NCBI GenBank assembly: GCA_902792115.1
Contig: CADAYJ010000001.1
Coordinates: 23,214 to 87,213, forward strand
Source of the DNA: an uncultured Ruminococcus sp.
Lineage (GTDB): Bacteria; Bacillota; Clostridia; Oscillospirales; Acutalibacteraceae
Direction of reading: 5' to 3'
Length of the DNA stretch: 64,000 nucleotides
In this document: piece after piece, positions 16,262-24,722 of the stretch
Position numbering within the stretch: the stretch's first letter is position 1
Layout of the letters: each line of letters opens with the position of its first letter
The notes under the pieces: generated by a model
Told to the model about the DNA's origin: nothing
Seen by the model: the letters and a program-made list of their open reading frames with translations, nothing else
The model's database searches: none
Program-made: the position numbers and the translations under genes

Positions 16262-16825
16262 TCATATTATCTGCCCCGGCTTCAAGTCCCGGTTTTTCGA
16301 CAGCAGCCAGTTATACACCGACTCCTTCTCTCCGTTACTTATCATACGGCGGTCAACGGTACAGAGGCGCAGCCTGCTGCTGTCGGGAGTCCGCACGTAG
16401 ATGACATAATTATTCATGCCGAGGTTGCTTTCGGACATCGTCTGTATCCTTTGAAGCTCGCTGTAAACGAGGATATTTCCGGAATCCTTCGCGATAATAA
16501 ACCGGTCACCGAGAATAATGCTGCCGCTGAAAGCCTGCGCGGCGTTTTTGAAATCGTTTTCAAGCACTCTTGCCTCGCCTTTTTTCTCTATCCCGGATAT
16601 CTTCCTGCGAAGGCGGATATCGGACACTATGTAGCGTCCGACATTATATAGTCCAAAACCACCGAGGCCGATCGTCCAGAGGAGTACAGGGAATATGTCT
16701 CTCGTGTTTATTCCCATGCAGATCCCCAAACCGCAGCCAAACAGCGCGGTGCAGACGCCCAGAGTCAAATGCCACAGCGGAGCGCGCGCATATTTCAGCA
16801 GCTTCTTCTTCGTTTCATTTTCCAT
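16262..16825 (-). CDS. Membrane protein, paralog 2 of a tandem trio
   Basis: 187 residues. The start is the ATG at 16825 with GAGGTG at good spacing; the open frame extends upstream into paralog 1 but that is not needed. Two N-terminal hydrophobic segments (about 17-36, 43-62), then LENDFKNAAQAFSGSIILGD and RFIIAKDSGNILVYSELQRI, aligned with the same block in both neighbours. Only 8 bp separates it from paralog 1. Function unknown. Confidence 0.75.
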   Translation of the reverse strand: MENETKKKLLKYARAPLWHLTLGVCTALFGCGLGICMGINTRDIFPVLLWTIGLGGFGLYNVGRYIVSDIRLRRKISGIEKKGEARVLENDFKNAAQAFSGSIILGDRFIIAKDSGNILVYSELQRIQTMSESNLGMNNYVIYVRTPDSSRLRLCTVDRRMISNGEKESVYNWLLSKNRDLKPGQII

Positions 16826-16833
16826 AGCGCACC

Positions 16834-17409
16834 TCAACCGTTGTAGCCGAGGGCGATATTCGGATTTACACCGACGAGGTACTCCGAAAACTGCTCGAAC
16901 TCCTCGTTCGACTTTCCGCGCAGCTTCAGCCTGCACAGGTCGATCACGCCGTCGTTTGCCGTGTTGACTCTGACGAAGCGCTTGTCCTCTATCCCGTTCG
17001 TTTTCTCTATGTACTGGTACATTCTGACGATCTCGCCGTACGGCAGCACAGCGCCGGTGCGTTTGCCTATCAGAAATTGTTTTCCGACGATAAGCTGGCC
17101 GCCAAACGCCTTCGAGCCGTTTTCAAAGTCTGTGAGCAGCGCTTCCAGCCCGCCCGCCTGCTCTATGCGTTCAAGACGCGCATTGTAGCGCTTCGTTTCC
17201 TTTATCGCGTCGGAAAGAATCCAGCCGCCGAGCAGAACGGCAAAGGCAACTCCGAAGAGAATTATCTTAACGCTGTGTTCGACTACTCCCGCTGCAGCTC
17301 CTGCAAGCCCGATCGCTGTAAAAGTCACTCCTCCGAGGTAACCGTCATGGTGAGGAACGGTAAAGCGGCGCAGCTTCTTTTTAACAAGTTCATTTTCGTT
17401 TTCGTTCAT
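16834..17409 (-). CDS. Membrane protein, paralog 1 of a tandem trio
   Basis: 191 residues. Hydrophobic segments at about 25-42 and 46-66, followed by the shared domain: LLTDFENGSKAFGGQLIVGK and FLIGKRTGAVLPYGEIVRMY. It is the most diverged of the three. It follows the ANTAR gene by 52 bp and precedes paralog 2 by 8 bp. The three proteins share order, length and topology, so they arose by tandem duplication. Confidence 0.75.
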   Translation of the reverse strand: MNENENELVKKKLRRFTVPHHDGYLGGVTFTAIGLAGAAAGVVEHSVKIILFGVAFAVLLGGWILSDAIKETKRYNARLERIEQAGGLEALLTDFENGSKAFGGQLIVGKQFLIGKRTGAVLPYGEIVRMYQYIEKTNGIEDKRFVRVNTANDGVIDLCRLKLRGKSNEEFEQFSEYLVGVNPNIALGYNG

Positions 17410-17461
17410 TCGTTATATGTCCCCTTTCGCGTTGGAATTCGAGTCATTTTCGCGCTGCACA

Positions 17462-18040
17462 TCAGTGCTTCGACGAGTACGTTTTCATTATCTGCCGCGC
17501 GACCTCGACCTTCGATATCCTCATGTCCATCGCCTGCTTTTCGATATACTTGTGGGCGCGCTCCTCGGAGAGTGCGAGGTACTGCATGAGCAGGAATTTC
17601 GCGCGGTTTATCAGCTTCGATTCCTCAAGCGTAGAGCGCAGCCGCTCGTTTTCGCGGGAAAGCCCCGCGTACCGCTTCTGAGCCGCCTGAACGACTCCGA
17701 GAAGCTGGCGGAAAAGCATTTTGTTGATCGGCTTGGAAACGACGACGACGCCGTAGTCCGAGACGGTCTTGCCGATGTGGGCTGCCTTTTCCGAGGGCAC
17801 AATGAGGACGACGCCGCAGATCGTGTTCTTGCTGAGCGTCACGGCGAGGTCTACGCCGTCCGAGTCCTCTATCGGCGAATTTATTACGACGGTGTCGTAC
17901 ACGGTGTCGTTCGCAAGCTCGCGCGCGCTTTGCTCGTCGCTTACGACGGCCCCTACCTCGCAGCCGTTCTCCTCAAGCAGTGCGCTGATCGCGTTGACGG
18001 CGGAGGAAAGCCGCGAGACGAGCAGAGTCTTGTTTTTCAT
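17462..18040 (-). CDS. ANTAR-domain RNA-binding regulator with degenerate receiver
   Basis: 192 residues. An N-terminal receiver-like domain (about 1-115) is followed by a short coiled coil and a C-terminal ANTAR helix bundle (about 135-185: KFLLMQYLALSEERAHKYIE then RISKVEVARQIM). ANTAR proteins bind tandem hairpins in nascent RNA and stop termination. The receiver lacks the acidic pocket (LLVSRLS instead of a DD pair) and has VVINSPIED where the phospho-Asp is expected. Only the Lys in VSKPI is kept, so classic phosphorylation is unlikely. It lies 16 bp after pheA. Confidence 0.88.
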   Translation of the reverse strand: MKNKTLLVSRLSSAVNAISALLEENGCEVGAVVSDEQSARELANDTVYDTVVINSPIEDSDGVDLAVTLSKNTICGVVLIVPSEKAAHIGKTVSDYGVVVVSKPINKMLFRQLLGVVQAAQKRYAGLSRENERLRSTLEESKLINRAKFLLMQYLALSEERAHKYIEKQAMDMRISKVEVARQIMKTYSSKH

Positions 18041-18056
18041 TGATATCAGCTCCCGA

Positions 18057-19181
18057 TCAGTAGTTTCCGAGGAATGAGAATTCGGGAAGCTCCTCGCTGA
18101 GCGCGCAGAGCATACGGCGGTTGTTTTCGTTTTCGCGGACGTTTCCGATAAAATCCAGGTAGAAAAGGTAGTCGAACTGCGCGTCCGGTATCGGACGAGA
18201 CTCGATCTTCGTGAGGTCGAAGCCGTGAGACGCGAAGCGGCTGAGAACGGTGTAGAGCGAGCCGGGGCGGTTGTTGAGCGTGAAGCAGAGCGAGATCTTG
18301 CTGGCGCGCTCCGTGATGATCGCCTTCTTCGAGATCACGATGAACCGCGTGCAGTTGTTGTCGTTGTTCTGGATATTCTTGTCAAGCACCTTGAGGCCAA
18401 ATTCGTCTGCCGCCTGCTTCGTACAGATCGCCGCCCAGTTGATTCGCTTCTCCTGCGCGACCGTCTGAGCCGCCGCGGAGGTGCTGCCGCACTTCTTCTT
18501 CTCCAGCCCGTTCTCGCTGATGAAGAGAGAGCACTGCGAAAGGCCCTGCTCATGCGATACGACGACCTCGATATTCGAGATATCCGTCTGCGGTATCGCG
18601 CAGAGACAGTGCTCGATCGGGAGATCCGTCTCGCCGACGATGAAGTAGCGGTATTTAAGTATCAGGTCATACACGCGCGACACGGAGCCGGCGGAGCTGT
18701 TCTCGACGGGAAGCACGCCGAAGTCGCAGCGGTCTGAGGCGACTGCCTCGAAGACCTTGTCGAAATTCTTCTCAAGACTGATCTCGGCGTTCGGGAAGAA
18801 CTTCATCGCGGCGATGTGCGAATTAGATCCTGCCGCGCCGAGGCACGCGATCGTGTACTGCGAGCTTTCGCGGTTAAGAGAGGTCTCTGCCGACTCGATC
18901 GTATTTTTCAGCTCGCTGTCGCCGTTTAGAATTGCGTATTGCAGCTCGCGCGAGAGCGCCATGATGTTGCCGTAGAGAAGACGCGCGTATTTGCCGTATT
19001 CGCCGCCGAGGCTCTCCACTCTCGAAAGGACCTCCTCCTCGCGCTTTTCGTTGAGGATCGGCGTATGCGTCTCTTTTTTGCTCTCTGCAACGGCCACGGA
19101 GCAGTCCATTCTCTTTTTGAACAGCGCGACGATCTGCGCGTCTATCTCGTCTATTTCATTTCTTATATTTTTCAGATCCAT
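18057..19181 (-). CDS. pheA: Bifunctional chorismate mutase/prephenate dehydratase (P-protein)
   Basis: 374 residues converting chorismate to prephenate and then phenylpyruvate for Phe synthesis. The mutase domain (about 1-88) begins DLKNIRNEIDEIDAQIVALF. The dehydratase domain (about 105-280) has GAAGSNSHIAA and FGVLPVENSSAGSV. The ACT domain (about 288-370) has NNRPGSLYTVLSRF and the ESRP Phe-binding motif, so feedback inhibition by Phe is expected. It follows aroC by 18 bp. Confidence 0.95.
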   Translation of the reverse strand: MDLKNIRNEIDEIDAQIVALFKKRMDCSVAVAESKKETHTPILNEKREEEVLSRVESLGGEYGKYARLLYGNIMALSRELQYAILNGDSELKNTIESAETSLNRESSQYTIACLGAAGSNSHIAAMKFFPNAEISLEKNFDKVFEAVASDRCDFGVLPVENSSAGSVSRVYDLILKYRYFIVGETDLPIEHCLCAIPQTDISNIEVVVSHEQGLSQCSLFISENGLEKKKCGSTSAAAQTVAQEKRINWAAICTKQAADEFGLKVLDKNIQNNDNNCTRFIVISKKAIITERASKISLCFTLNNRPGSLYTVLSRFASHGFDLTKIESRPIPDAQFDYLFYLDFIGNVRENENNRRMLCALSEELPEFSFLGNY

Positions 19182-19199
19182 ATCAATAACCTCTGTATA

Positions 19200-20273
19200 T
19201 CAAAGCAAATTCATCAGTGCGACGGCTGCCGCGGATTCGATAACGGGAACGGCGCGCGGCACGATGCAGGGATCGTGGCGCCCCTTAATTGACAGAGTTG
19301 TATTCTCACCCGTCTGAAGGTCTACCGTTTTCTGCTCGGCGGAGACGGAGGGCGTCGGCTTGACGGCAGCGCGGAAAAGGATCGGCATTCCGCTCGTGAT
19401 ACCGCCGAGAGCGCCGCCGTGGTTGTTCGTTCTCGTTCTGACACTGCCGTTCTCATCAAAGTAGAACTCGTCGTTGTTCTGCAGGCCGGTCATTGCGGAG
19501 CCTGCGAAGCCGGAGCCGAACTCCACGCCCTTGACGGCAGGCACTCCGAACACCGCCGCCGCGATTACGTTCTCAACGCCGCCGAACATCGGCTCGCCGA
19601 CGCCTGCCGGGACGCCCTGAACGATGCACTCGACGACGCCGCCGATGCTGTCGCCCTTCTCGTGTACGGCGGAGACGGCAGCGCGCATTTTCTCCTCCGC
19701 GCTCTCGTCCACAAGCGCGAACTTCGCTCCGTTGAGGCGCTCGATAAGCTCCGCCGGAATGCCTGTCGGCTCGAACGGCGCGTCATTAACGGAGCCGATC
19801 GAATAGATATGAGCCGCGATGTCGATGCCGCGGCGCTTTAGTATCTGGCGGCATACTGCGCCTGCGAAGACGATATTCGCCGTAAGCCTGCCGGAAAAGT
19901 GTCCGCCGCCGCGAACGTCGTTGAAGCCGCCGTAGCGGACGTGAGCGGCGTAATCGGAATGAGCCGGGCGAGGCGCGCTCATGATGTTGCCGTAGTCGCC
20001 GGAGCGCGTGTTCGTGTTGCGTATCACGGCGCACAGCGGAGCGCCCGTCGTAACGCCGCCGAGCATACCGGAGAGTATCTCCGGAGCGTCCGCCTCCTTT
20101 CGCGGAGTCGCCGTTTTATCGCCGCCGGGCGCTCTGCGCTGCATCTGCCGCGTAAGCTCGTCGAGGTCGATGCGCTCGCCCGCCGGCAAGCCGTCCACCA
20201 CGACGCCGATAGCCGGCCCGTGGCTCTCACCGAAAATTGAAATATGCAGCTTGCTGCCGAAAACAGAGCCCAT
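19200..20273 (-). CDS. aroC: Chorismate synthase
   Basis: FMN-dependent last step of the shikimate pathway, EPSP to chorismate. Start at ATG 20273 (GSVFGSKLHISIFGESHG is the conserved start) with GGGTGAT upstream; a TTG at 20285 would add four residues. Signatures: MQRRAPGGDKTATPRKEAD near residue 45, RPAHSDYAAHVRYG near 105 and RTRTNNHGGALGGITSG near 285. Full length at 357 residues. Confidence 0.96.
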   Translation of the reverse strand: MGSVFGSKLHISIFGESHGPAIGVVVDGLPAGERIDLDELTRQMQRRAPGGDKTATPRKEADAPEILSGMLGGVTTGAPLCAVIRNTNTRSGDYGNIMSAPRPAHSDYAAHVRYGGFNDVRGGGHFSGRLTANIVFAGAVCRQILKRRGIDIAAHIYSIGSVNDAPFEPTGIPAELIERLNGAKFALVDESAEEKMRAAVSAVHEKGDSIGGVVECIVQGVPAGVGEPMFGGVENVIAAAVFGVPAVKGVEFGSGFAGSAMTGLQNNDEFYFDENGSVRTRTNNHGGALGGITSGMPILFRAAVKPTPSVSAEQKTVDLQTGENTTLSIKGRHDPCIVPRAVPVIESAAAVALMNLL

Positions 20274-20413
20274 AAGATCACCCAATCCCTTTTTATGTAT
20301 AAGATCATTTTATATTGTTCCGAGGTATGTAAAGTCAAGCAAATCGCCTGCGCGGTCGATCAGCTTCCCGAACCGTTCGGGAGCTTTACGCTTTGCGTTT
20401 TTGAGCGTCATGC

Positions 20414-21670
20414 TCAAACGGTCTTTCCGTTCACCGCGCGGTAGTCCTCAAAGAAAGCGTCGTACGATTTCGTGATGCTCTCGCGGTCGGAAACCGTTAT
20501 GCCGTTCTCGCTTTTGAGTGCGGCTATCGCCATCGACATTACGACGCGGTGGTCGTTGCAGCCGTCCGCGCAGCCGCCGGGAATGCTCTCCCTGCCGCGT
20601 ATGAGCAGACCGTCCGGAGTTTCCTCAATATCAGCGCCGCACGCGGAGAGCGCGTTTTTCATCGCGGCAAGGCGGTCGCTTTCTTTAAGGCGCACGCGCT
20701 CGGCGCCGTATATCCTCGTTTCGCCCTTTGCAAACGCGCCGCATACGGAAAGCACCGGCACGAGATCGGGTATCTGCGAGGCGTCTATCTCTATTCCGGA
20801 AAGACCGGCTGCCTTGCAGCGAACGCCGTCGGGAGCCGTTTCAACAGACGCGCCGAAGCGCCCGAGCAGCGCCGCGATCTCCTTATCACCCTGACGTGAA
20901 TCGAGGCGAAGCCCGGTGACGGTGACGTCGCCGCCGATCGCCGCTCCTGCGAGGAAGAACGCCGCCTGCGACCAGTCGCCCTCCGTCTCGTAGGCGCAAG
21001 GCGTATAAGACTGCGGACCGCTCACGAGGAAGCCCGAATCACTCTGCTCTACGGAAACGCCAAAGCGGCGCATAACGTCGAGCGTCATATCGACGTAGCC
21101 GCGGCTCTGGAGCGGAGACGTGAGCCTTATCTCGCTGCTGCCGTCAAGCAGGGGAAGCGCAAAGAGCAGCCCCGTAACGAACTGAGAGCTGATGTCTCCG
21201 GGCAGCTCGAATACGCCCGGCGTGAGCCTGCCGCCCGTCTCGAAGGGCAGACCTCCCTCCGTTTTGCACGATACGCCGTGAGCCGGGAGCAGCTTTGTGT
21301 ACACTCCGAGGGGGCGCTGCGGCAGTCTTCCTGCGCCCGTAAAGCGCGAGGCAACGCCGCCGGCTGCCGCGACAGGAATCATGAAGCGCAGAGTAGAGCC
21401 GGACTCGCGGCAGAAAAGCTCCGCGCCTTCTTTTTCAAATGTATGCGTGCCGTCAACGGTCACGCTGTCCTCTCCGACTGTGACCTCGGCACCGAGCGCC
21501 TTGATGCAGTCGAGCGTCGCGAGGATATCCTGCGAGAACGCGACGGGAGAGATCACGCTGCGCCCCTTTGCAAGCGCCGCGCATATTATCGCCCTGTGAA
21601 CGTCGCTCTTTGAAGGAGGCACGGAGACCGATCCTTTGAGCGACGACGGAAGGAGCCTTATGTCTGACAT
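20414..21670 (-). CDS. aroA: 3-phosphoshikimate 1-carboxyvinyltransferase (EPSP synthase)
   Basis: 418 residues, start at ATG 21670; a TTG three codons upstream is less likely. SVSVPPSKSDVHRAI is the phosphoshikimate-binding start. RESGSTLRFMIPVAAAG near residue 85 corresponds to the phosphoenolpyruvate/glyphosate loop (usual form GNAGTxxR), here as the class II-like SGSTLRF variant. RLKESDRLAAM near 330 is the second family signature. A 140-bp spacer separates it from aroC. Confidence 0.95.
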   Translation of the reverse strand: MSDIRLLPSSLKGSVSVPPSKSDVHRAIICAALAKGRSVISPVAFSQDILATLDCIKALGAEVTVGEDSVTVDGTHTFEKEGAELFCRESGSTLRFMIPVAAAGGVASRFTGAGRLPQRPLGVYTKLLPAHGVSCKTEGGLPFETGGRLTPGVFELPGDISSQFVTGLLFALPLLDGSSEIRLTSPLQSRGYVDMTLDVMRRFGVSVEQSDSGFLVSGPQSYTPCAYETEGDWSQAAFFLAGAAIGGDVTVTGLRLDSRQGDKEIAALLGRFGASVETAPDGVRCKAAGLSGIEIDASQIPDLVPVLSVCGAFAKGETRIYGAERVRLKESDRLAAMKNALSACGADIEETPDGLLIRGRESIPGGCADGCNDHRVVMSMAIAALKSENGITVSDRESITKSYDAFFEDYRAVNGKTV

Positions 21671-21731
21671 AGTCAACACCCTTTATTCACACTGTTATTC
21701 TTATCAAGCCAAAGGCTGTGCAAATTTATCT

Positions 21732-22562
21732 TCACTCCCCAAGAGCTTCCTTGACGAGGCGGCTCTGCCTGAGCTGTTCTCTCAGCTCGTCGGCGCTTCC
21801 GCTCTTGATGAGGCTGCGGAACATCGCGAGGTTGTCGATGAGAATATCTATCTCTTCGCAGAGATCCTCGCGGTTGTCGAGAAACAGGTCTGTCCAGAGA
21901 TTCTCGTTGATTGAGGCGACGCGGGAAATGTCGCGGTAGCTGCCGGCGGAGAAGCCGGTGTGCTTCGGGCAGCAGGGGCTTTTTACGTAGGCGCACGCCA
22001 GAACGTGAGGAAGCTGCGACGTGAACGCGATCATTCTGTCGTGCTCCTCCGGTGTCGCTATCCTGACGCTGCCGAAGCCCAGCTCATACGCGCGGTCCGA
22101 GAGCAGCTTTACGGCGTCCTCCCCCGCTCCGCACGGCACGATTATATAGCTTGCGCCCTTGAAAAGCGACGCCTCGGCTGCGTCATACGAAAATTGTTCC
22201 TTGCCTGCCATCGGGTGGGAGCCGCAGAAGATCAGGCCGTTCCTCTCGCAGACGTCACGCATCGCGCCGCAGATCTCGCGCTTGATTCCGCAGACGTCCG
22301 TTATGACGCAGCCCTTTTTGAAGCGCGCGGCGTTTTCCTCAACGTAAGAGACTATATGCTCCGGGTACGTACACATATATACGATATCAGCCCTTGAGAG
22401 CGCTTCGGCGCTGCCGATCTCGTCGATCGCACCGTCGGCGAGAGCCTTTTCGAGCGTCGCTTCCGTTCTGTTGATCCCGATAACATGATGATCCGTATAC
22501 TCGGAGAATGCCTTTGCGAGCGAGCCTCCGATTATGCCTAAGCCTACGATAACTATATTCAT
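21732..22562 (-). CDS. tyrA: Prephenate dehydrogenase
   Basis: NAD(P)-dependent oxidative decarboxylation of prephenate for Tyr synthesis. IVGLGIIGGSLAKAF is the Rossmann loop at residues 4-19. FCGSHPMAGKEQFSYD near 117 includes the catalytic His. SQLPHVLACAYVKS and FSAGSYRDISRVAS are the prephenate-binding signatures. At 276 residues it lacks the C-terminal ACT domain found in many longer homologues, so feedback control by Tyr may be absent. Confidence 0.93.
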   Translation of the reverse strand: MNIVIVGLGIIGGSLAKAFSEYTDHHVIGINRTEATLEKALADGAIDEIGSAEALSRADIVYMCTYPEHIVSYVEENAARFKKGCVITDVCGIKREICGAMRDVCERNGLIFCGSHPMAGKEQFSYDAAEASLFKGASYIIVPCGAGEDAVKLLSDRAYELGFGSVRIATPEEHDRMIAFTSQLPHVLACAYVKSPCCPKHTGFSAGSYRDISRVASINENLWTDLFLDNREDLCEEIDILIDNLAMFRSLIKSGSADELREQLRQSRLVKEALGE

Positions 22563-22611
22563 TTCTGTATTCCTCTTTAAAGTATTAATATCTGTTTTGG
22601 GCGAGGCACGA

Positions 22612-24054
22612 TCACCTGCCGAGCCGGAGGTACATCTGCGCCGCGTATACGAACGCCGAGAACGCGCACATCAACGGTATCGCGCCGCGTGCAGCCTTTG
22701 CGAAGCACCGCGTGAGCCTTCCGCTTTTCGGGGCGCGCCGCATGAGCAGACCGAGCGCGGCGGTGCCGGAGACGATCAGCGGCACGCAGTAGCGCATATT
22801 CTGTGTGCAGACCTGCGGATAGCGAAAGCAGAATATGATGTAGCTGCCGAAGGTGACGGCGTACATGACCGCGAACATCAGCTTTAGTTCAAACGGCAGC
22901 TTCTCTTTTTTTGAAAACAGCGTTATCACCGCAAAAACGGATACGGCAGCGACGGCCGCGCCCGCGAAAAAGAGCGCCGTGCAAAAGGATTGCAGCGTGA
23001 GGCTGCCGATGAACGGCGCGTCTTCGTCGAACATCGCATTTTTTAGGAGCGCGATGATCGGGTTGAACTCGTTGTAATCGTCGTGGTACCACTCCCACTG
23101 AGTAAACGGAGACGAGAGCTGAAAGAGCGACCAATCCGTTATGCGCTCGACGGGCGTTTTGGAGATATACTGACCTGAATCCTTTCCGAGGGCGGGAATG
23201 TAGCCGAACGGAACGCCGAACATCACGAGATTCCGCACAGGGCAGCAAAGCCCGATCGGAGCGCAGATGCACCCGAAAACGATAAACTGCGTGAGAAGGC
23301 TCTTCCACTCCTTCCGCTTTTTCACGAGCACAGTGATAAACACGGCGGCGATCGCCGGGGCAAGGAGCGCGGCGGAGAGCTTCGCCATCATGCCGAAGCC
23401 GAGTGCAAACGCAGCCCCGATAATATCGCGCAGCCGCCGTTCCTTCGACCAGCGCACCGTAAAGAACACCGCCGCCGTACCGAGGACGATCGAGAGCATA
23501 TCGTTGTTGATGCTGCCGGAAAGGATTATCAGCGTCGGGTGGTATGCGGACACGGCGCAGGCCAGCACGAGCGGCTCGTCCTTAATGCCGATATGACGCA
23601 GCGTTCTCCACATCAGGACGGAGAAGAGCGACGAATACGCCGCCGCAATGTATTGCAGCACGACCGGCCCCGTCCGCAGCGGATCAAAGCCGAGCGCGCG
23701 TACTGCCGCGAGCACGAGCGCCCCGATGATGTGATGGAGCGGAGGGTGGTAGAACTGATCGGCAAGCCGCGGATCGAAATCAGGAAGATGCCTGTTCCTG
23801 AGAAGGTACTTTATATACCCCGCGTGACCGCTTGTTTTCCTCAAAAAATCACCGACGTCGTGCTGGCGGGCCGTCACGTCGGTGTACGATATATACATCA
23901 GTCTCAGCACGATGCCGCCGAATATGAGAAGCATACAGAGGCGGTCTGCTGTCAGTCTGTTTTTTCTTTTCAGATAAAAGCCGAGCGCAGCCGGCGCCAC
24001 GGCGAGCACCGTGAGCACTGCCGCCTGCACTGCGGCAAATTTCTCATTGGTCAA
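22612..24054 (-). CDS. Glycosyltransferase family 39-like membrane protein
   Basis: 480 residues, TTG start with GGGTAT upstream (weak). About ten to twelve membrane helices. A first extracytoplasmic loop holds SYTDVTARQHDVGDF and then FYHPPLHHIIGALVLAAVRA, a DxH/HPP pattern of GT-C fold enzymes that move sugars from polyprenyl phosphate donors. A second region SGSINNDMLSIVLG is also typical. The substrate is unknown. It sits inside the aromatic amino acid gene train, where it has no obvious metabolic tie. Confidence 0.8.
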   Translation of the reverse strand: MTNEKFAAVQAAVLTVLAVAPAALGFYLKRKNRLTADRLCMLLIFGGIVLRLMYISYTDVTARQHDVGDFLRKTSGHAGYIKYLLRNRHLPDFDPRLADQFYHPPLHHIIGALVLAAVRALGFDPLRTGPVVLQYIAAAYSSLFSVLMWRTLRHIGIKDEPLVLACAVSAYHPTLIILSGSINNDMLSIVLGTAAVFFTVRWSKERRLRDIIGAAFALGFGMMAKLSAALLAPAIAAVFITVLVKKRKEWKSLLTQFIVFGCICAPIGLCCPVRNLVMFGVPFGYIPALGKDSGQYISKTPVERITDWSLFQLSSPFTQWEWYHDDYNEFNPIIALLKNAMFDEDAPFIGSLTLQSFCTALFFAGAAVAAVSVFAVITLFSKKEKLPFELKLMFAVMYAVTFGSYIIFCFRYPQVCTQNMRYCVPLIVSGTAALGLLMRRAPKSGRLTRCFAKAARGAIPLMCAFSAFVYAAQMYLRLGR

Positions 24055-24212
24055 AGGATCATACCCTTCGTGGTAAGAATGGATAATCGTGAAGGCGGCG
24101 CCTTCAAATGTTTGATTAAAAATCTCAAAAACGCAAAACCGCTGCCGCGCTTGAAATTATTTGCCGCAGGCTTGCTGTTCTGTCAAAGGAGTACAGCTCC
24201 ATAATAATTTCA

Positions 24213-24722
24213 TCAGAGGCTGTTGTAGATCGAGAGGATCCTGAGGCAGACCTTGCGCGGTGACTCTTCGGCGTCGATCACGTAGTCGGCGGCGCGGTTA
24301 TAAAGAGGCGTGCGGTTCGAGAGCATCATTTTAACGGCTCTCTCCTTGTCCTCCTTTTGCAAAAGCGGCCGCGTCGTGTCATTTTTCAGCCTTGTGAGAA
24401 CTGTTCTCGACGAGACGTTCAGCAGAAAAACGACTCCGTTTTTTTTCAGCGCGCGCAGGTTATCGTCGCGCAGCAGCGTGCCGCCTCCCGTCGAAATGAC
24501 CGTCTTCTGAAGCTGCGAGAGCGCTTCACACGTTTCAAGCTCGCGCTGCCTGAAATACTCCTCGCCGTACTTTTCGAACATCTCGGAGATCGTCATGCCC
24601 TCCTTCTGCTCGATGTACGAGTCCGTGTCTATAAAGCGCGCGCCGAGCTTTTCGGAGAGCAGCTTTCCGATCGTGCTTTTTCCGCTGCCCATAAAGCCGC
24701 AGAGGATAAGATTCTTTTTCAT
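24213..24722 (-). CDS. aroK: Shikimate kinase
   Basis: 169 residues. P-loop GFMGSGKST (residues 9-17), DTDSYIEQKEG and GGGTLLRDDN for shikimate binding, and NDTTRPLLQ in the lid. The start ATG overlaps the aroE stop by 4 bases, so translation is coupled. A 158-bp gap to the GT39 gene follows; it contains no gene I can support. Confidence 0.95.
   Translation of the reverse strand: MKKNLILCGFMGSGKSTIGKLLSEKLGARFIDTDSYIEQKEGMTISEMFEKYGEEYFRQRELETCEALSQLQKTVISTGGGTLLRDDNLRALKKNGVVFLLNVSSRTVLTRLKNDTTRPLLQKEDKERAVKMMLSNRTPLYNRAADYVIDAEESPRKVCLRILSIYNSL

Noticed and set aside
24081..24204. A 41-residue plus-strand frame in the aroK-GT39 gap
   Set aside because: No ribosome binding site, no recognisable domain, opposite in direction to the gene train.
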